From Myxocyprinus asiaticus (Eukaryota; Chordata; Actinopteri; Cypriniformes; Catostomidae): a stretch of DNA of 64,000 bases. Shown in pieces: positions 22,385 through 34,131 of this stretch. The notes under the pieces are model-generated. The model was not told where the DNA came from and made no database searches. It saw only the letters and a program-made list of their open reading frames with translations. Position numbers and translations under genes: made by a program. Positions within the stretch are counted from its first letter, which is position 1; every line of letters starts with the position of its first letter. The stretch spans positions 46,510,594 through 46,574,593 of the forward strand of contig NC_059358.1 of NCBI RefSeq assembly GCF_019703515.2, given 5' to 3'.

Positions 22385-25300
22385 ATGTCAAATGTTAATA
22401 TGAATAAGTTGTCTCTCTCCACATGGAATGTGAATGGGTTGAGGCACCCTATAAAAAGAAGGAAGTTTATTTTCTTAAACGTAAGAAATATGATATTGTG
22501 TTTCTTCAAGAAACGCATCTTTCCCTGCAGGAAGCTGAAAAATTTGGTAAGATATGGGGTGGACATGTTTTCTTTAGTGCTGGTTCAAGTAAGAGCAGGG
22601 GAGTCATTACAATGATAAATAATAATCTACAATTCAAACGTCTCAAACATATTAAAGATAAATTAGGAAGAGTCATTGTTGTTTTAGGGGAAATTCAGGG
22701 GCAAAGGTTGATTTTGGCTAATATTTACGCACCTAATGCTGATGATCTGGGCTTTTTTATAGATCTTGATGGGATGTTGCAAGCTGCTGGCACCCCTCAT
22801 GACATAATATTGGGAGGAGACTTTAATCTTTTGATGGACTCAGTCCTTGATCATAGTGAAGCAAAAGTGTGCAAGCCCCCTAGAGCAACAATGACAATTC
22901 ACAGGATGTGTAAATATCTTGGTCTTGCAGATATCTGGTGACTTTTAAAACCATCTGGTAGAGATTATACATTTTTTTCATCAGTTCATAAGATTTACTC
23001 TAGATTTTTTTTTTTTTTATATCTAAGTCCCTCATTTCATCTGTTGTGGATTGCTCAGTTGGAAACATTTTAGTCTCAGATCATGCCCTGGTGAACTTAG
23101 AGATGTTGCCACATACAGAGAAAAAGAAATCATATAGTTGGTGCTTTAATGTATCCCTTTTGCAAAATCCTGATTTCCAACAAATGCTAAAGGCTGAAAT
23201 CAGTGTTTATAAGGAGACCAACTGGTCCTCAGTATCCTCTGTGGTCATGGCTTGGGAGGCACTTAAGGCTGTTCTTAGGGGAAGTATCATACAGTTTGCC
23301 TCATTCACCAAAAAATCCAAAGCACGAGAACTCGTGGAGTTGGAAGGAAGTATTAAAAGTGCCGAGGCAGAGCTGAAGCGCCGAATGTCATCTGATGGTC
23401 TCAGAGAATTGACCCGATTGAAATACATATATAATACTATTTTGTCACGGAAAGTGGAGTTTTGGTTGTTCAGGGCAAGACAGTAATACTTGGAGTCAGG
23501 GGACAAAGCAGGGAAGCTTTTGGCTAGATATATAAAGCAGAGAGAGTCTTTCTCTACCATTCCCTCAGTGAAATCTGCTGGTGGTGAAATATTTACCTCT
23601 GCCTTTGATATTAATAATGCCTTTAAAGAATTCTATCTTGATCTCTATAGTTCCACGTCTTCGTCTACTGATGAAGATATTAGAAACTTTGTGGAACCAT
23701 TAGAATGTCCTAAACTGACGAATGAGCAAAAAACCTCTCTTGATTCTGAGATAACCTTGGAGGAACTTGATGAGGTAATTAAGTCCTTACTACAGGCAAG
23801 TCTCCAGGGCCAGATGGTTTTGCCGCTGAATTTTTTAGATCTTATGTTACAGAACTGGCTCCAATTTTGTTAGAAGTTTATTCTGAATCATTAAAGAATG
23901 GGAAGCTTCCGCCAACCATGACACAAGCCCGGATCAGTCTTATTCTTAAAAAAGACAAAGATCCAAACGAGAGTAAAAGTTACCTTCCAATTTCCCTGAT
24001 CCAGCTAGATGTAAAATTTTGGCTAAAATTTTGGCTAATCGATTAAGTAAAGTTATGACATCTCTTATACATATAGATCAGGTGGGGTTTATTCGGGGTC
24101 GTAGCTCTTCTGATAATATTAGGCGTTTCATAAATATCATGTGGTCAGTGGCGAATGATCAGTCTCCGATCGCTGCCATCTCACTTGATGCTGAAAAGGC
24201 GTTTGATATGGTAGAATGGGATTATCTTTTTAAGATTTTGGAAATGTATGGGTTCGGGAGTACGTTTATTGGTTGGATCAAGTTACTATATAGACACCTT
24301 GTAGTAGCAGTACAAACAAATGGATTAATTTCAGATTATTTTACTCTGGATAGGGGCACTCGTCAGGGTTGCCCTCTTTCCCCATTATTGTTCTGTCTTG
24401 CCCTGGAACCATTAGCAGCCGCGATAAGAAAGGAGGATGATTTTCCAGGGGTGATCGCGGGAGGCGTGGCGCATAAGCTTCTGCTTTATGCAGATGATAT
24501 TTTATTATTCGTCTCTGACCCTACTAAATCTATGCCTTGCCTCCACAGAATTATTAATTCCTTTTCCAAATTCTCAGGATACAAAGTCAACTTGTCTAAA
24601 TCCGAAGCTTTGGCTTTGACAGCGTACTGTCCAGTAACGGCCTTCCAGCCAGGCGCCTTCCAATGGCCCAAACAGGGCATTAAGTATTTGGGCATTTTAT
24701 TCCCAACAAATTTGTCTGATTTAGTCAGAGTTAATTTTTACCCTTTAATAAAAAGGTTTTCGAGCGAAGTAGACAGGTGGGCTTCATTACATTTATCGAT
24801 GATTGGGAAGGTTAATGTTATTAAAATGAACTGTATTCCAAAATTTAACTACTTGCTACAGTCTCTCCCGGTAGATGTCCCCCTCTCTTATTTCAAGCAA
24901 TTTGAGAGCATAGCGAAGTCTTTCATTTGGAGTGGTAAGAGCCCCAGATTACATTTCAATAACTTACATAGGCCGATTGACAAAGGTGGGCTAGGCCTAC
25001 CCAAGATTTTGTTTTATTATTATGCATTCGGTCTCAGATATTTGGCTCATTGGTCGCTTCCACCTGAAAGAGCCCCTCCCTGGTTCTGCATTGAACAAGA
25101 ACTTCTTGTCCCTATTTTGCCATTGCAAAGCCTTTCCATCAAACTAAATAGACAAGTTAAATTACACCCTGTTATTTCACATTTGCACTCAGTATGGACA
25201 AAAGTGTCCAGAGTGTTTAATTCAGATATTTATCTAAATGTTGCCTCGAGCCTATGGCTAAACCCCAAACTATGCATTAATAAGTCCCCTTTTTGTTGGT

Positions 25301-26209
25301 CTGAGTGGGTTGCGAGGGGGGTTAATTCACTCAGTGATATTTATGAGAGTGGTGTGATGAGGTCCTTTGAAAATTTGGTTCAATATTTTGGGATCCCCAG
25401 ATCTCAGTTTTTTAGGTATCTTCAGTTACGCCACTTGCTCTGTACTATTTTTGGGAATAGCATACACCCCCCTAAAGCAGCAGATACTCAGCAGATAAAG
25501 CAGCAGATACAGAGGTGATTTCTGCTTTTGGAAAGGGCCATGAGGCAACAGTGTAATACTCCTTATTAATTCAGAGTCTGGGGGACGGAGTCTCAACCAC
25601 TCTCAAGAGATTATGGGAGAAAGATTCAAACATGGAATTGCAGGAGGGAGAATGGGCTAGGATTTAAAAAAAACCATAAAATCTGCATCGAGAGATGCAA
25701 GGGTGCGCCTTATACAATTCAAGATTTTACATCGGTTCTATTGGACCCCCTCTAAATTGTATAGGCTTGGTCTTAAAGGCACACCCACCTGCTAGCAATG
25801 CCAATCAGAGGATGGAGACATGGCCCATGTTTTTTGGTGGTGCGCTGAGATTCAGGAATTTTGGTTGAAGGTGCAGAGTGTTGTGTGTGATTTGTTGGGT
25901 ATTCGGATTTCGTTTTGCCCCAGACTCTGTGTTTTGGGTGATGGGGCGGTCATCAACGTAGGTGACAAATACATAATCAATTGGGTCCTCACCAGTGTGA
26001 TGATAGGCAGGCAGATTGTTTTAAGGGGTTGGAAGTCGGTGGGAGCACCCTCAATTCGGGAGTGGTGCGAGGAGATGGGAAGGGTGGCAGCCTTCGAAGA
26101 GGTAATGTGTAGAAGGCTGGGGATATGGGATTCTTTTATTGGGAAATGGGGTAGATATTTGATGTTTTTGGGGGGCTCTCGGAGTGGGTCTGTGGAGAGA
26201 GAGGTATAG
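22385..26209 (+). pseudogene. L1-A ORF2: endonuclease, reverse transcriptase, CCHC
   Basis: ORF2 nicks target DNA and reverse-transcribes the element's RNA. The start ATG at 22385 (MSNVN) precedes the APE-type endonuclease: LSLSTWNVNGL, then after a 4-bp deletion near 22465 VFLQETHLSLQEA, LANIYAPNADD and DIILGGDFNLLMDS. A TGA (22939), a T-tract insertion (about 22998) and a TAA (23484) follow. The reverse transcriptase sits in an open 499-codon frame (24019-25518): motif A SLDAEKAFD (residue 57), GTRQGCPLSPLLF (113-125), YADD (157-160). The C-terminal part (25520-26209) holds a degraded cysteine/histidine knuckle and a conserved tail (GRQIVLRGWK). The RT core appears intact. Overall inactive. 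Confidence 0.88.
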
Positions 26210-26254
26210 TTTAGAGTTGTATGTTTATTATATGTGTGTATATATGTATGTGTG

Positions 26255-26260
<6 letters not shown>

Positions 26261-26348
<88 letters not shown>
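26261..26348. repeat. Compound (TG)n(TA)n microsatellite
   Basis: A TG run (about 26261-26297) passes directly into a TA run (about 26298-26348), within the 3' UTR of L1 copy A. Frames spanning it on both strands are products of the repeat. Confidence 0.95.
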
Positions 26349-26352
<4 letters not shown>

Positions 26353-26505
26353 TAAATTTTTTATTTTTTATTTTATTCTCTGTATATACAGTATGTGTAC
26401 TTATGTAAGACCACTGGGATGTTTGTTTGGGGTCAGGTGGGGTTCTTGGTTGGGGAGCGGAAGTAGTGGGAGTTAATGTTGATTCATTGTATATATGTTT
26501 TGTTA

Positions 26506-26690
26506 TCCGAGTTCTGCACACTGTGGGCACGTTTGCGCTGTTGGCTGATCTACGTAATTCCTTTAGTGAATGGGTCGCTAAACCAGCACAGAGGGAGCAT
26601 GGGGAGTGGTTGTTGCAGAAGGGCCCACTTTTATTTTTTTGCCTGGGGCCCCCAGAGTCCCTAGAATCGCCTCTGCTGACTGGTTATTAC
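26506..26690. repeat. Possible terminal fragment of a DNA transposon
   Basis: The stretch ggcccccagagtccctagaa, ending cctctgctg near 26684, reads on the minus strand as a CAGAGGCGATTCTAGG-like start followed by CTGGGGGCCCC. I associate this type of terminus with fish hAT-like elements. No partner end was found, so this is tentative. Confidence 0.3.
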
Positions 26691-27842
26691 TGTCATCTTT
26701 CCATTTAAATATGAAGTGCACAATATAAAAATGTATTACATGGCACTCTGGAATTCTCGATTCTGATTGGTCAGTGGTGCAATCTAGCAGTCTGTAACAA
26801 CCGCACATCTGGGGATTACCCCTAAACCTAACCCTAACCGTTCCTTACAAAAATTAACCATGGTTTATTACATTAATCATAGTATTGAAATGGTATTATG
26901 TAAAAGCATAATAACCACAACACCATTACTGTAGTGACATGATGATTAATTGCATTAAAATTATGGCCTTCTGCAAAAAAAACATGGCTACTACAATATT
27001 ACTATAGTAAAAACATGGTTAATTTTACCCAGATCAAACCTTTCTCTCAACTCCCAAACCGTCACCATGAATCAATGTGAGACAAACAATATTTAGATTA
27101 ATATTTATTATTATAAGTAGTATTAACCTCTGATGGGCCTCTACAGGCCCACCTGAACACCATTTAATTTAACTGCATGTTCAAAAGGTGAATTGTTAAT
27201 CTTTAAGTAAAATGTATCATTTGGAAGCTCTAAATCTCATGCTTTGTTGACTGAAAGCAGTTTCATGATCAAATGTTATAGCTATTTCCATAATTTATGT
27301 AAAGAGTGAAAATTAAAATTAAAATGTATCATACATCCCACATTATGAAATAATTCTGCAAACACATCTCCAATCAAGATGCAGTATACTTGTCATTTGA
27401 TGGCTTCACTAAACAACCTCCATTAAATTGTTTAGTCCTAAAGTCAGCATATTTGGAGAAATTATGATGGATTTGTTGTAAGTTTACTTCATATTTCTTT
27501 AACCAGAAACATATGTCAATTTTCTGCCAAATTATGTAAAATGAAGCACTACAGCTCTTGAGGGAGCTGTGGGCAAGATATGATCTTCATATGGAGTGTA
27601 GAAGACAATAATTACATCAGAGATCACTTGACAGGTGTTCCACACCCCTTACCATAGCATGATAAAAAAAACTGTGTAAATAATAATAATGTTAGACTTA
27701 TGAAATATGTTGCGAATACAGTATTTAAATGATTATGAAAATATGTGGTTTTTCTATATTTTCCAAGCGATCGCTGGTATTTTTATAGGTTTGATGTCTG
27801 TATACTTTAAGAATATTGGGTGACACGGTGGCTCAGTGGTTG
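26691..27842. other. Non-coding, dispersed-repeat-like spacer
   Basis: No frame of note. Between 26750 and 27030 there are several ccatggttt / aaccatggt and actatagtaa-type words and an attctgattggtcagtg phrase typical of old teleost repeats, but the ends cannot be defined. At 27822-27842 a scrap tgacacggtggctcagtggtt resembles the first bases of a fish SINE-like repeat. Confidence 0.35.
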
Positions 27843-28712
27843 GTCATTATCATAAAATAAACCCCTTCAGGGTGATACTGTCACGAGCGCACCAGGTTCT
27901 CCTTCACCGTCAGTCACCCGCTCTCACTCGCCCGAGTTTTAATCACCCACACCTGACCTTATCATCACCTCGTTAAGACTTGCACTTAAGTCTCACTCTC
28001 ACACTCAGTCAGTGCCTGGCCTTGTTGTAGGTACCTTGGACTTCCCTTTCACTCTGCAGCAGTGGAATACTGCTTTTCTGTTTATTATTTACCTGATTGT
28101 CAACGATCTGTTCTGGATATACTAGATAATGATTCTGAGAATTCTGAGAATATTGCATACCTACTCACCTGTGTTAACCTCAACTGTTTGTCAACTATCT
28201 GCTCCTGATGTGCAAGATAAGGGACTTTGTGTGAAACCTGAGTTTACTGCATATATACTCATCTGTTTGAAACTTGCCTGTTAGACAACGAACCATTCTG
28301 AATGTACTGGAAACGTGAATTTGAGAACTCTGAAAATACTTTGTCTTGAGATATAAACCTGCTCCTCTGTTTATGAAAGTGATTCACCTGTGACCCTGTC
28401 TGAAGTTTAAGTTACCTGTTTGGGCACGTGTTGATTTGGAATGAACCATTTATGGATCTGTGCCTTCTGCTGTTCAAAGACTGTGTTCAAAGACTTTGTA
28501 CCTTACCAGAATACTTACCTCACTTTGCTTACCTGCTTTTCCTGTGTCCAGTGTAATAAACTGCTGCATCTGGGTTCATCTCAGCTCCCGAGTTGGTGTG
28601 TCATTACAGATACATAACCCTTCCATTTGTGTGTGGGTCCTGATCACCCTGTCTGTGTTTATTTTGCAATAACAACTGGCTGACTGTACATTGTACCTTA
28701 CGAAGTATAACG
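27843..28712. mobile_element. Foldback MITE copy 1, split by a solo LTR
   Basis: The left part (27843-27878, aaataaaccccttcagggtg) and right part (28609-28712, tcctgatcaccctgtctgtg, then ctgactgtacattgtacctt) line up with the uninterrupted copy at 41001-41138. They are separated by a 730-bp solo LTR. No coding capacity. Confidence 0.65.
27879..28608. mobile_element. Solo LTR, 730 bp, with GATAC target duplication
   Basis: Starts TGTCACGAGCG and ends GTGTCATTACA, the TG...CA termini of an LTR. The 5-bp word GATAC sits directly before (27874-27878) and after (28609-28613) it. An aataaa signal is near its end (about 28555). No internal retroelement genes adjoin it, so it is a solo LTR left by recombination. 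The short frame 28460-28672 runs across the LTR border and is not a gene. Confidence 0.85.
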
Positions 28713-29650
28713 TAAACATTTATTGTTCTTAAGCATATTTATTTTCCTTTATATATGAAATACATGTATTTTTATATTTAAAATAACATGCAAACAAAGA
28801 TGTGTGTTTCTGTTACTCAATGAAATAGCAAAAAATGAATGCAAATGAATCATTTTCATTAATACTTTCATCTGTTTTGTATTAGAAAGATAATTACACA
28901 GTTTTGACCTCTTGTTCAGTAAGTTTCATTTTTCCCTGCAGAATCATCAGTATGCATTGTCACATGTGTGATCCACTTTTCAGGCTTGGCAGAGTAAAGA
29001 CCAATTCATCATCTCCCTAACAGATATTACAACCAGCACATTTTTCTTCAGCTGCCACAGATGAATGCTTAAGCGAGAGAGCTGTGTGTGTGTGTGTGTG
29101 TATGTGGGTGTAGCTGTTTAATTAATTTAATTAATTCTTTTTTACCTGATAGTTTCTTACAGTAAGTGTCCTCTGCGTTTCAGCAAATTAAGCTTCCTGA
29201 ATCGCATGACTTTTATCAACTGATTGTTTTTGTAACCCTCTTTTTAGCATTGTGTACAGTACATCAATTATTAGACTCAAAAGCTATAGGTCATGTATAA
29301 AAGCAAACATTCACACACTGGTTCAACTAATGAAAAATTATGTTGGCTGTGTAGGTCAACTTGTAACATTTCATGCTGGCTTTTTCAATAAGAATGTAAG
29401 GCTGGCACCAGGATGTCTACACCCAAAAGGCGCCATTTCCGGTAAAAGTCAAAGAGCTCTGCGAGAATCAAAGTCATAGAACTCTCTCACAAAAGCTGAA
29501 ATCTACACCTGAATATCACCACAGTGTGACAAATCACCTTGCTTCCCCCTCTTCTCTCTCCCCCTTCTCCTCTTCAACAGCTCAGGACCAATACAAAGAC
29601 ACAAGATTTATATGTAAAAATATAACAAATACCATGAAAACAAAGAATGC
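28713..29650. other. AT-rich spacer, nothing recognised
   Basis: A short TG run at about 29080-29100. No credible coding frame. No paired repeats found. Confidence 0.4.
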
Positions 29651-30800
29651 AATTGTATGTGTTTGATATAATTTAAGAGGTCTCTGTGCGACTGGTATAA
29701 TGGTCTCTTTCCATTTGGTTAAAACTAATGGTGACAAAGTTATAAGGTCTTTGCCAAATACTGCTTAATTCTGGAGGTCTATCCCCCTCCTTGACCTACA
29801 ATTTAAACGATCTCCTGTATGGTAACAAGGTTTAAACCCAGGAAGTCAAGAACCCATTCACCCCCAAATTCTCATTGTTCAAAGGATAATACTATTTGGT
29901 ACACAATGTTTATTCTGTCTGGGTATTTAAGGAAAGTTGGCAAGAAGCTTGAGGAATCTGTATTCAGATCTTCCATAATGTCACTGTATGTATCCATTGT
30001 CAGGTATGTTTCTTTGACTTTTTTATTTTTAGGAATGTTTATTTATTCTGATCATATATGAAATTGGTTTTGATTGATTTTGTAACTTACGTTTTAAATA
30101 CTACCTGACAAATAAATTGTTATTATTTGATTTATTCTGAATTTCTCTAGAATCATTGTGAGAAACCATTCAGGACAACCAGGTAGGAGAAACCACCTAG
30201 GACAACCGGGTAGGATTTTCATTAGACCAGGCTAGACCATACTGGAGCTTTAATATAGGAGAAACCACCCAGGACAACCAGGTAGGAGAAAGCCATATAA
30301 AGACTCTGTCACTGCTCACCGCCCATCTTAGCAAGTTGTATGTACGTGACTAAGCGGCATTATCGTCTGGTTACGAGACAAGCCAAACCGGACGATATTA
30401 GTTAACCCTACAACCGCTAACTAAGAACGGAACTGGCTATCTTTTCGAGAAGTTTACGTAATTTAATAACGGCCAGCGTAAGACTACAAAGATCGAAAGG
30501 ACAATGAATAGAAGAGGATTTAAAGTAATCAATAACTTAAGATCAAATTAAAAGAATGATCAGAAGTTAATTAGAGCTGTAATCTAAATTAGAGGTCAAT
30601 TTAAAATTGGAGTCAGATTAATATAAAACTGGAGTCAGATAAAATTAATAACAGAATCAATTTATAAAGTGTAAATTAACAATAATTGCTTTACTTCAGC
30701 ACTCAAAAAAAGAGAACAACGCAGAGACCTTCAAGGGGCCATTCTATTGGAATCCGACATCGGAACAAATAGTTTGGTTTTTACCCATTTTACAAGGAAA
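29651..30800. other. Non-coding stretch with tandem 27-bp repeats, possible LTR context
   Basis: Three copies of a unit aggagaaaccacccaggaca + accaggt lie at about 30158-30184, 30185-30211 and 30257-30283, the first two adjacent and the third after a 45-bp gap. Upstream are a TATA-like tatttaagg (29923) and an aataaattg (30109). Downstream, at about 30363-30399, atcgtctggtt and aaccggacgat form a near-perfect stem. The arrangement could be an LTR plus leader of an unrecognised retroelement, but I see no second LTR or primer site. Confidence 0.35.
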
Positions 30801-32080
30801 TGTGATTAGTACATACATTTATATTTATTAATTTGGCAGATGCTTTTATCCAAAGCGACTTGCAAAAGAGGAACACATAAGCGAATCATTTTAAGGAGAC
30901 AGTGGTATGAAAAAGTGGCATATCACAAAGTTTCACTAGCATCAGAATAGCATTCAAAACATATTAATGTGTTTTTTTTTTTTTTTTTTTTGTGACTGGT
31001 TAAGTGCTCATGGAAAGATGTGATTTAGCTGTTTTTTGAAGACAGAAAGTGATGACATGCAACTGATCCAGAGTCAGCTTCACGGATGGAGTTGGGAAGG
31101 TCATTCCACCAACGTGGTATGATGAAACCAAAAGTCCGGGAAAGTGTTTTGGTGCCTCTTTGTGTTGGTACAACACGGCAACATTCCTTAGCCGACTGCA
31201 GGCTTCTAGTGGACGTGTAGCTCTGCAGAAATGATTTTAGGTATGCTGGAGCAGACCCAGTGACTGTTTTGTATGCCAGCATCAGAGCCTTGAACTTGAT
31301 GCGTGCATCAACCGGTAGCCAGAAGGAGTGGTGTAACATGCGCTCTCTTTGGCTGATTAAAAGTAGACAAGTAGAGTTGCGTGTCATCAGCGTAGCAGTG
31401 GTAAGAGAAACCATGTGCCTGAATGATGGGTCCCAGTGATGTTGTGTATATAGAGAAGAGAAGTGGCCCAAGCACTGAGCCCTGAGGTACCCCAATAAGT
31501 AGCTGATGTGACTTGGACACTTCACCTATCCAGGCTACCTTGAAGGACCTACCTGAGAGATAGGAATTAAACTAGTCAAGCAGTTCCTGTGATGCCCAGC
31601 GAAGAGAGGGATCTGATGGTTGACTGTGTCAAAGGCTGCAGAAAGGTCCAGTAGAATCAGGACGGATGATCTGGATTCAGCTTTCGCCTGTCTCAGCGAC
31701 TCAGTAACAGACAGCAGGGCAGTCTCGGTGGAGTGTCCACTTTTGAAGCCTGACTGATTGTCATCCAGCAGCGTTTTCTGTGAGAGATAGGTGGAGATTT
31801 GATTGAAAACTGCCCTTTCAAGTGTTTTTGCCATGAATGGGATGAGAGAGACTGGTCTGTAGTGTTCTATTTTTGTGGGGTTAAGTGCGGGTTTCTTCAG
31901 CAGTGGTGTTACTCGAGCATGCTTAAATGTAGTGGGAAAAGTGCCTGTAAGAAGAGATGTGTTAATTATGTGAGTGAGTTCAGGTAATACATACACACTG
32001 CAGTGCAATATAAAGTGCATTGCACTAATAAGCCAATGCAGGCATCTGCACCTTGAACTAATGACTTTATCTTCCATCGG
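30800..32080 (-). mobile_element. L2-like LINE, internally deleted
   Basis: The plus-strand words ttggcagatgcttttatcc and aaagcgacttgcaa (about 30834-30868) are the reverse complement of a 3' UTR end that I know as typical of fish L2/CR1-like LINEs. Protein similarity continues on the minus strand to about 32077. The 5' part, including the endonuclease, is absent. Confidence 0.75.
31025..32077 (-). pseudogene. L2-like reverse transcriptase, decayed
   Basis: In transcription order, 32077-31535 holds HARVTPLLKKPAL, HYRPVSLIPFMAKTLERAVF, the FKSGHSTETALL motif and LILLDLSAAFDTVNH (motif A). After a frame change, 31520-31308 has [20 protein letters not shown] (motif B) and [11 protein letters not shown] (motif C, YADD intact). 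The thumb is missing: the sequence jumps to 31335-31025, the C-terminal part with [19 protein letters not shown] and PRWWNDLPNSIREA. At least two frame changes and one deletion. Confidence 0.85.
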
Positions 32081-32172
32081 TCACATCCATTCCCCACAAG
32101 GCCTCTATAGTAGAGACTCATGCAGTACAACAAGATTTATATACACACATCCACACCGGCTGTATTTCAAAT
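32081..32172. other. Short spacer
   Basis: No feature recognised between the L2-like fragment and the next DNA element. Confidence 0.3.
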
Positions 32173-32174
32173 AA

Positions 32175-33386
32175 ATGTACACTGGGGTCCAAATGTCTGG
32201 GAAAATGGTAAAAATGCTTCTATTTTACATTCTTTTCTATTTTAATACAACATTTTACATTACAAATTTTATTATCAGCATAACAATTTGAGTGAAAGGT
32301 TTGATTGAAAAATTTAAATGGATTTCTTACTATAAAATGACAGCATGCATTCAAGCTGTAATAGACAAAACCTGATGATGATGTTATCCAGCATGATTTG
32401 AGAATATCCCTAAGAGCATCTTGTGTGCTTCAATTGAAGCAAGAAAATCTGACCTTTGGTATAAATTAGTTAACATGATCAATGTCACAAATGTGCTTAT
32501 ATTTGATTATTAACATAGAAATAGTGTGGAATCTTAAATATTTCTGTAACATTTTACATTAATGTTTGCTTTGTTAAGGGTATAAAGGTGTTCATTAATG
32601 ATTAATAATTAATTTACAAAGAGTGACTTTCATGCAATACATACTAAATTGTGAGCTATTTTACCACGTTATAAATGCTTAATAACAGCCTTTCAACATT
32701 AGTAACCTATGTAAATGTACCAACATTAGTAACCTTTGAACATAAAGTTGAGTGTGTTTTAGTGGTCATCAGGCTTTATTATATGATATATGCTGTGAAT
32801 GAGCATGAAGAGCTGAAAAGTGTTTCTGCAGAGGACTTTAGGTAACTAGGACTAGGCAAGTTGGGATAGCACTCTGAGTAGCACCATTCTTTTCACATCA
32901 TCGTGACAAGGAAAGTGACAACAATAAGTTAAGACGTTACAGTAATGAATATAAGATAACAAAATGACACAAAATAACTGAATCCTTTCTTTTAATCTCA
33001 CTATAATAATCAATAATTTTCACTGCATTGTCACATAAATCATGAATTTGGGCATTTTTTTATTTATTAATAAATGTATGAATTAGTTTATTGATTAGGC
33101 ATTTGTTGCATGTAAGTTAAAATGAATCACACTTGATAAGTATTGTATGAAAGTCATCATTTTTATTTGTGTTGTTATAACTACTGTATACTGTGTACGA
33201 GTGATTTATAATGTGTTTTTAAATTACTTATTATTCAGTAATGAATACATTTATAAACCATTAACAAAGGTAATAATGTAAAGTGTTACAAATCTTATCT
33301 CTCAAAATCCTAAAATGTTTATTTACAAGTTAAAAAACAAAACAGCTTTTCAATTTGGTCTTAGACTTTAGGACCCCACCGTACAT
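32175..33386. mobile_element. Non-autonomous DNA transposon with TA duplication
   Basis: The left end cactggggtccaaatgtctg and the right end, the inverse of cggtggggtcctaaagtcta, form matching termini with a TA on each side (about 32173-32174 and 33387-33388). This resembles Tc1/mariner-related fish MITEs with a 'tggggtccaaa' end (from memory). No transposase. A second inverted-repeat element lies within it. Confidence 0.6.
32548..33295. mobile_element. Nested MITE with about 70-bp inverted arms
   Basis: The left arm (gtaacattttacattaatgt, then ttgttaagggtataaa and ttcattaatgattaataatt) is mirrored by the right arm (attattcagtaatgaata, taaaccattaacaaagg, then aatgtaaagtgttac). The arms are imperfect, and the target duplication could not be fixed. 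It lies wholly inside the element 32175-33386, so it is probably the later insertion. Confidence 0.55.
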
Positions 33387-33469
33387 CCCATTAAATATGA
33401 ATCTCCAAAAACATTCTTTGCTTTTGCATTTATCATTAATGAGTGTGAAAGACTGAAAAGAAGAGAGAA

Positions 33470-34120
33470 AGACATATTGTTAAGAGAGACATAATATAAT
33501 GACAGTAATATAATTTATGACAGTCCGTTGTGAGATAAAAGGGTAATAAAGTGCAGGGCTGATGTATTTTGATTGTGGGAGATCAAGAGTTCAGAAGTCT
33601 GATTGCTTGGGGGAAGAAGCTATCATGGAGTCGGCTGGTGCGGGTCCTGATGCTGCGATACCGCCTACCTGATGGTAGCAGTGAGAACAGCCCATGGCTC
33701 GGGTGGCTGGAGTCTCTGATGATCCTCCGAGCTTTTTTCACACACCGCCTTGTATATATTTCCTGGAGGGAGGGAAGCTCACCTCCAATGATGTGTTTGG
33801 CAGTTCGCACCACCCTTTGCAGTGCTTTGCGGTTGTGGGCAGTGCTATTGCCGTACCAGGCGGAGATACAGCCAGTCAGGATGCTCTCCACAGTGCAGGT
33901 GTAGAACCGTGTGAGGATGTGGCGGTTCATTCCAAACTTCCTCAGCCGTCTCAGGAAGAAAAGGCGCTGATGAGCCTTCTTCACAACGACTTCAGTGTGG
34001 ACGGACCATGTGAGTTCCTCAGTGATGTGGACACCCAGGAACTTGAAGCTGCTGACTCTCTCCACTGGTGCTCCATTGATGGTGATTGGACTGTGTTCTC
34101 TGTCTTTTCTCCTGAAGTCC
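33470..34120 (-). mobile_element. Rex1-like LINE C-terminal fragment
   Basis: A minus-strand fragment with coding sequence at 34120-33583 and a short stretch of 3' UTR (to about 33470). The same coding end and UTR recur at 37585-38112. Unlike a normal LINE insertion it lacks the 3' tail, so it is truncated on both sides. Confidence 0.75.
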
Positions 34121-34131
34121 AGTTGATGCAC
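33583..34131 (-). pseudogene. Rex1-like LINE C-terminus joined to Gypsy RNase H
   Basis: The 182-codon frame starts with residues MHQLDF, which belong to the Gypsy RNase H upstream (CYPVHQLDF). From residue 7 it is LINE: FRRKDREHSPITINGAPVER, FLGVHITEELTW, LRKFGMNRHILTRFYTCTVE, ALQRVVRTAKHIIGG, LPSLQEIYTRRC, FSLLPSGRRYRSI, FFPQAIRLLNS. This is the thumb/C-terminal domain of Rex1/Babar- or L2-like LINEs and follows the RT catalytic core, which is absent. The chimeric start is a junction artefact, not a functional fusion. Confidence 0.8.

Larger units (their letters stand above)
21308..26505 (+). mobile_element. L1-like LINE copy A, 5'-truncated
   Basis: Starts inside the last codons of ORF1 (tgatgttcccggccaaactg, 21319-21338), passes through a roughly 970-bp inter-ORF spacer, then a near-complete ORF2 (22385-26209). 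The 3' UTR shows accactgggatgtt (about 26410), shared with copy D, and is interrupted by a long dinucleotide tract. The normal end (aggaatcaataaa) is missing, so the 3' end is also truncated. Two related copies lie at 41745-51694 and 51732-56230. Confidence 0.88.

Noticed and set aside
26184..26530. Open frames on both strands across the dinucleotide tract
   Set aside because: They translate the TG/TA repeat into simple alternating residues; no gene.
27822..27842. tRNA-like or SINE-like word (ggtggctcagtggtt)
   Set aside because: Only about 20 bases; there is no B box, cloverleaf or tail, so no tRNA or SINE can be called.
30155..30290. CRISPR-like array
   Set aside because: Only three imperfect units with irregular spacing, in a vertebrate context.
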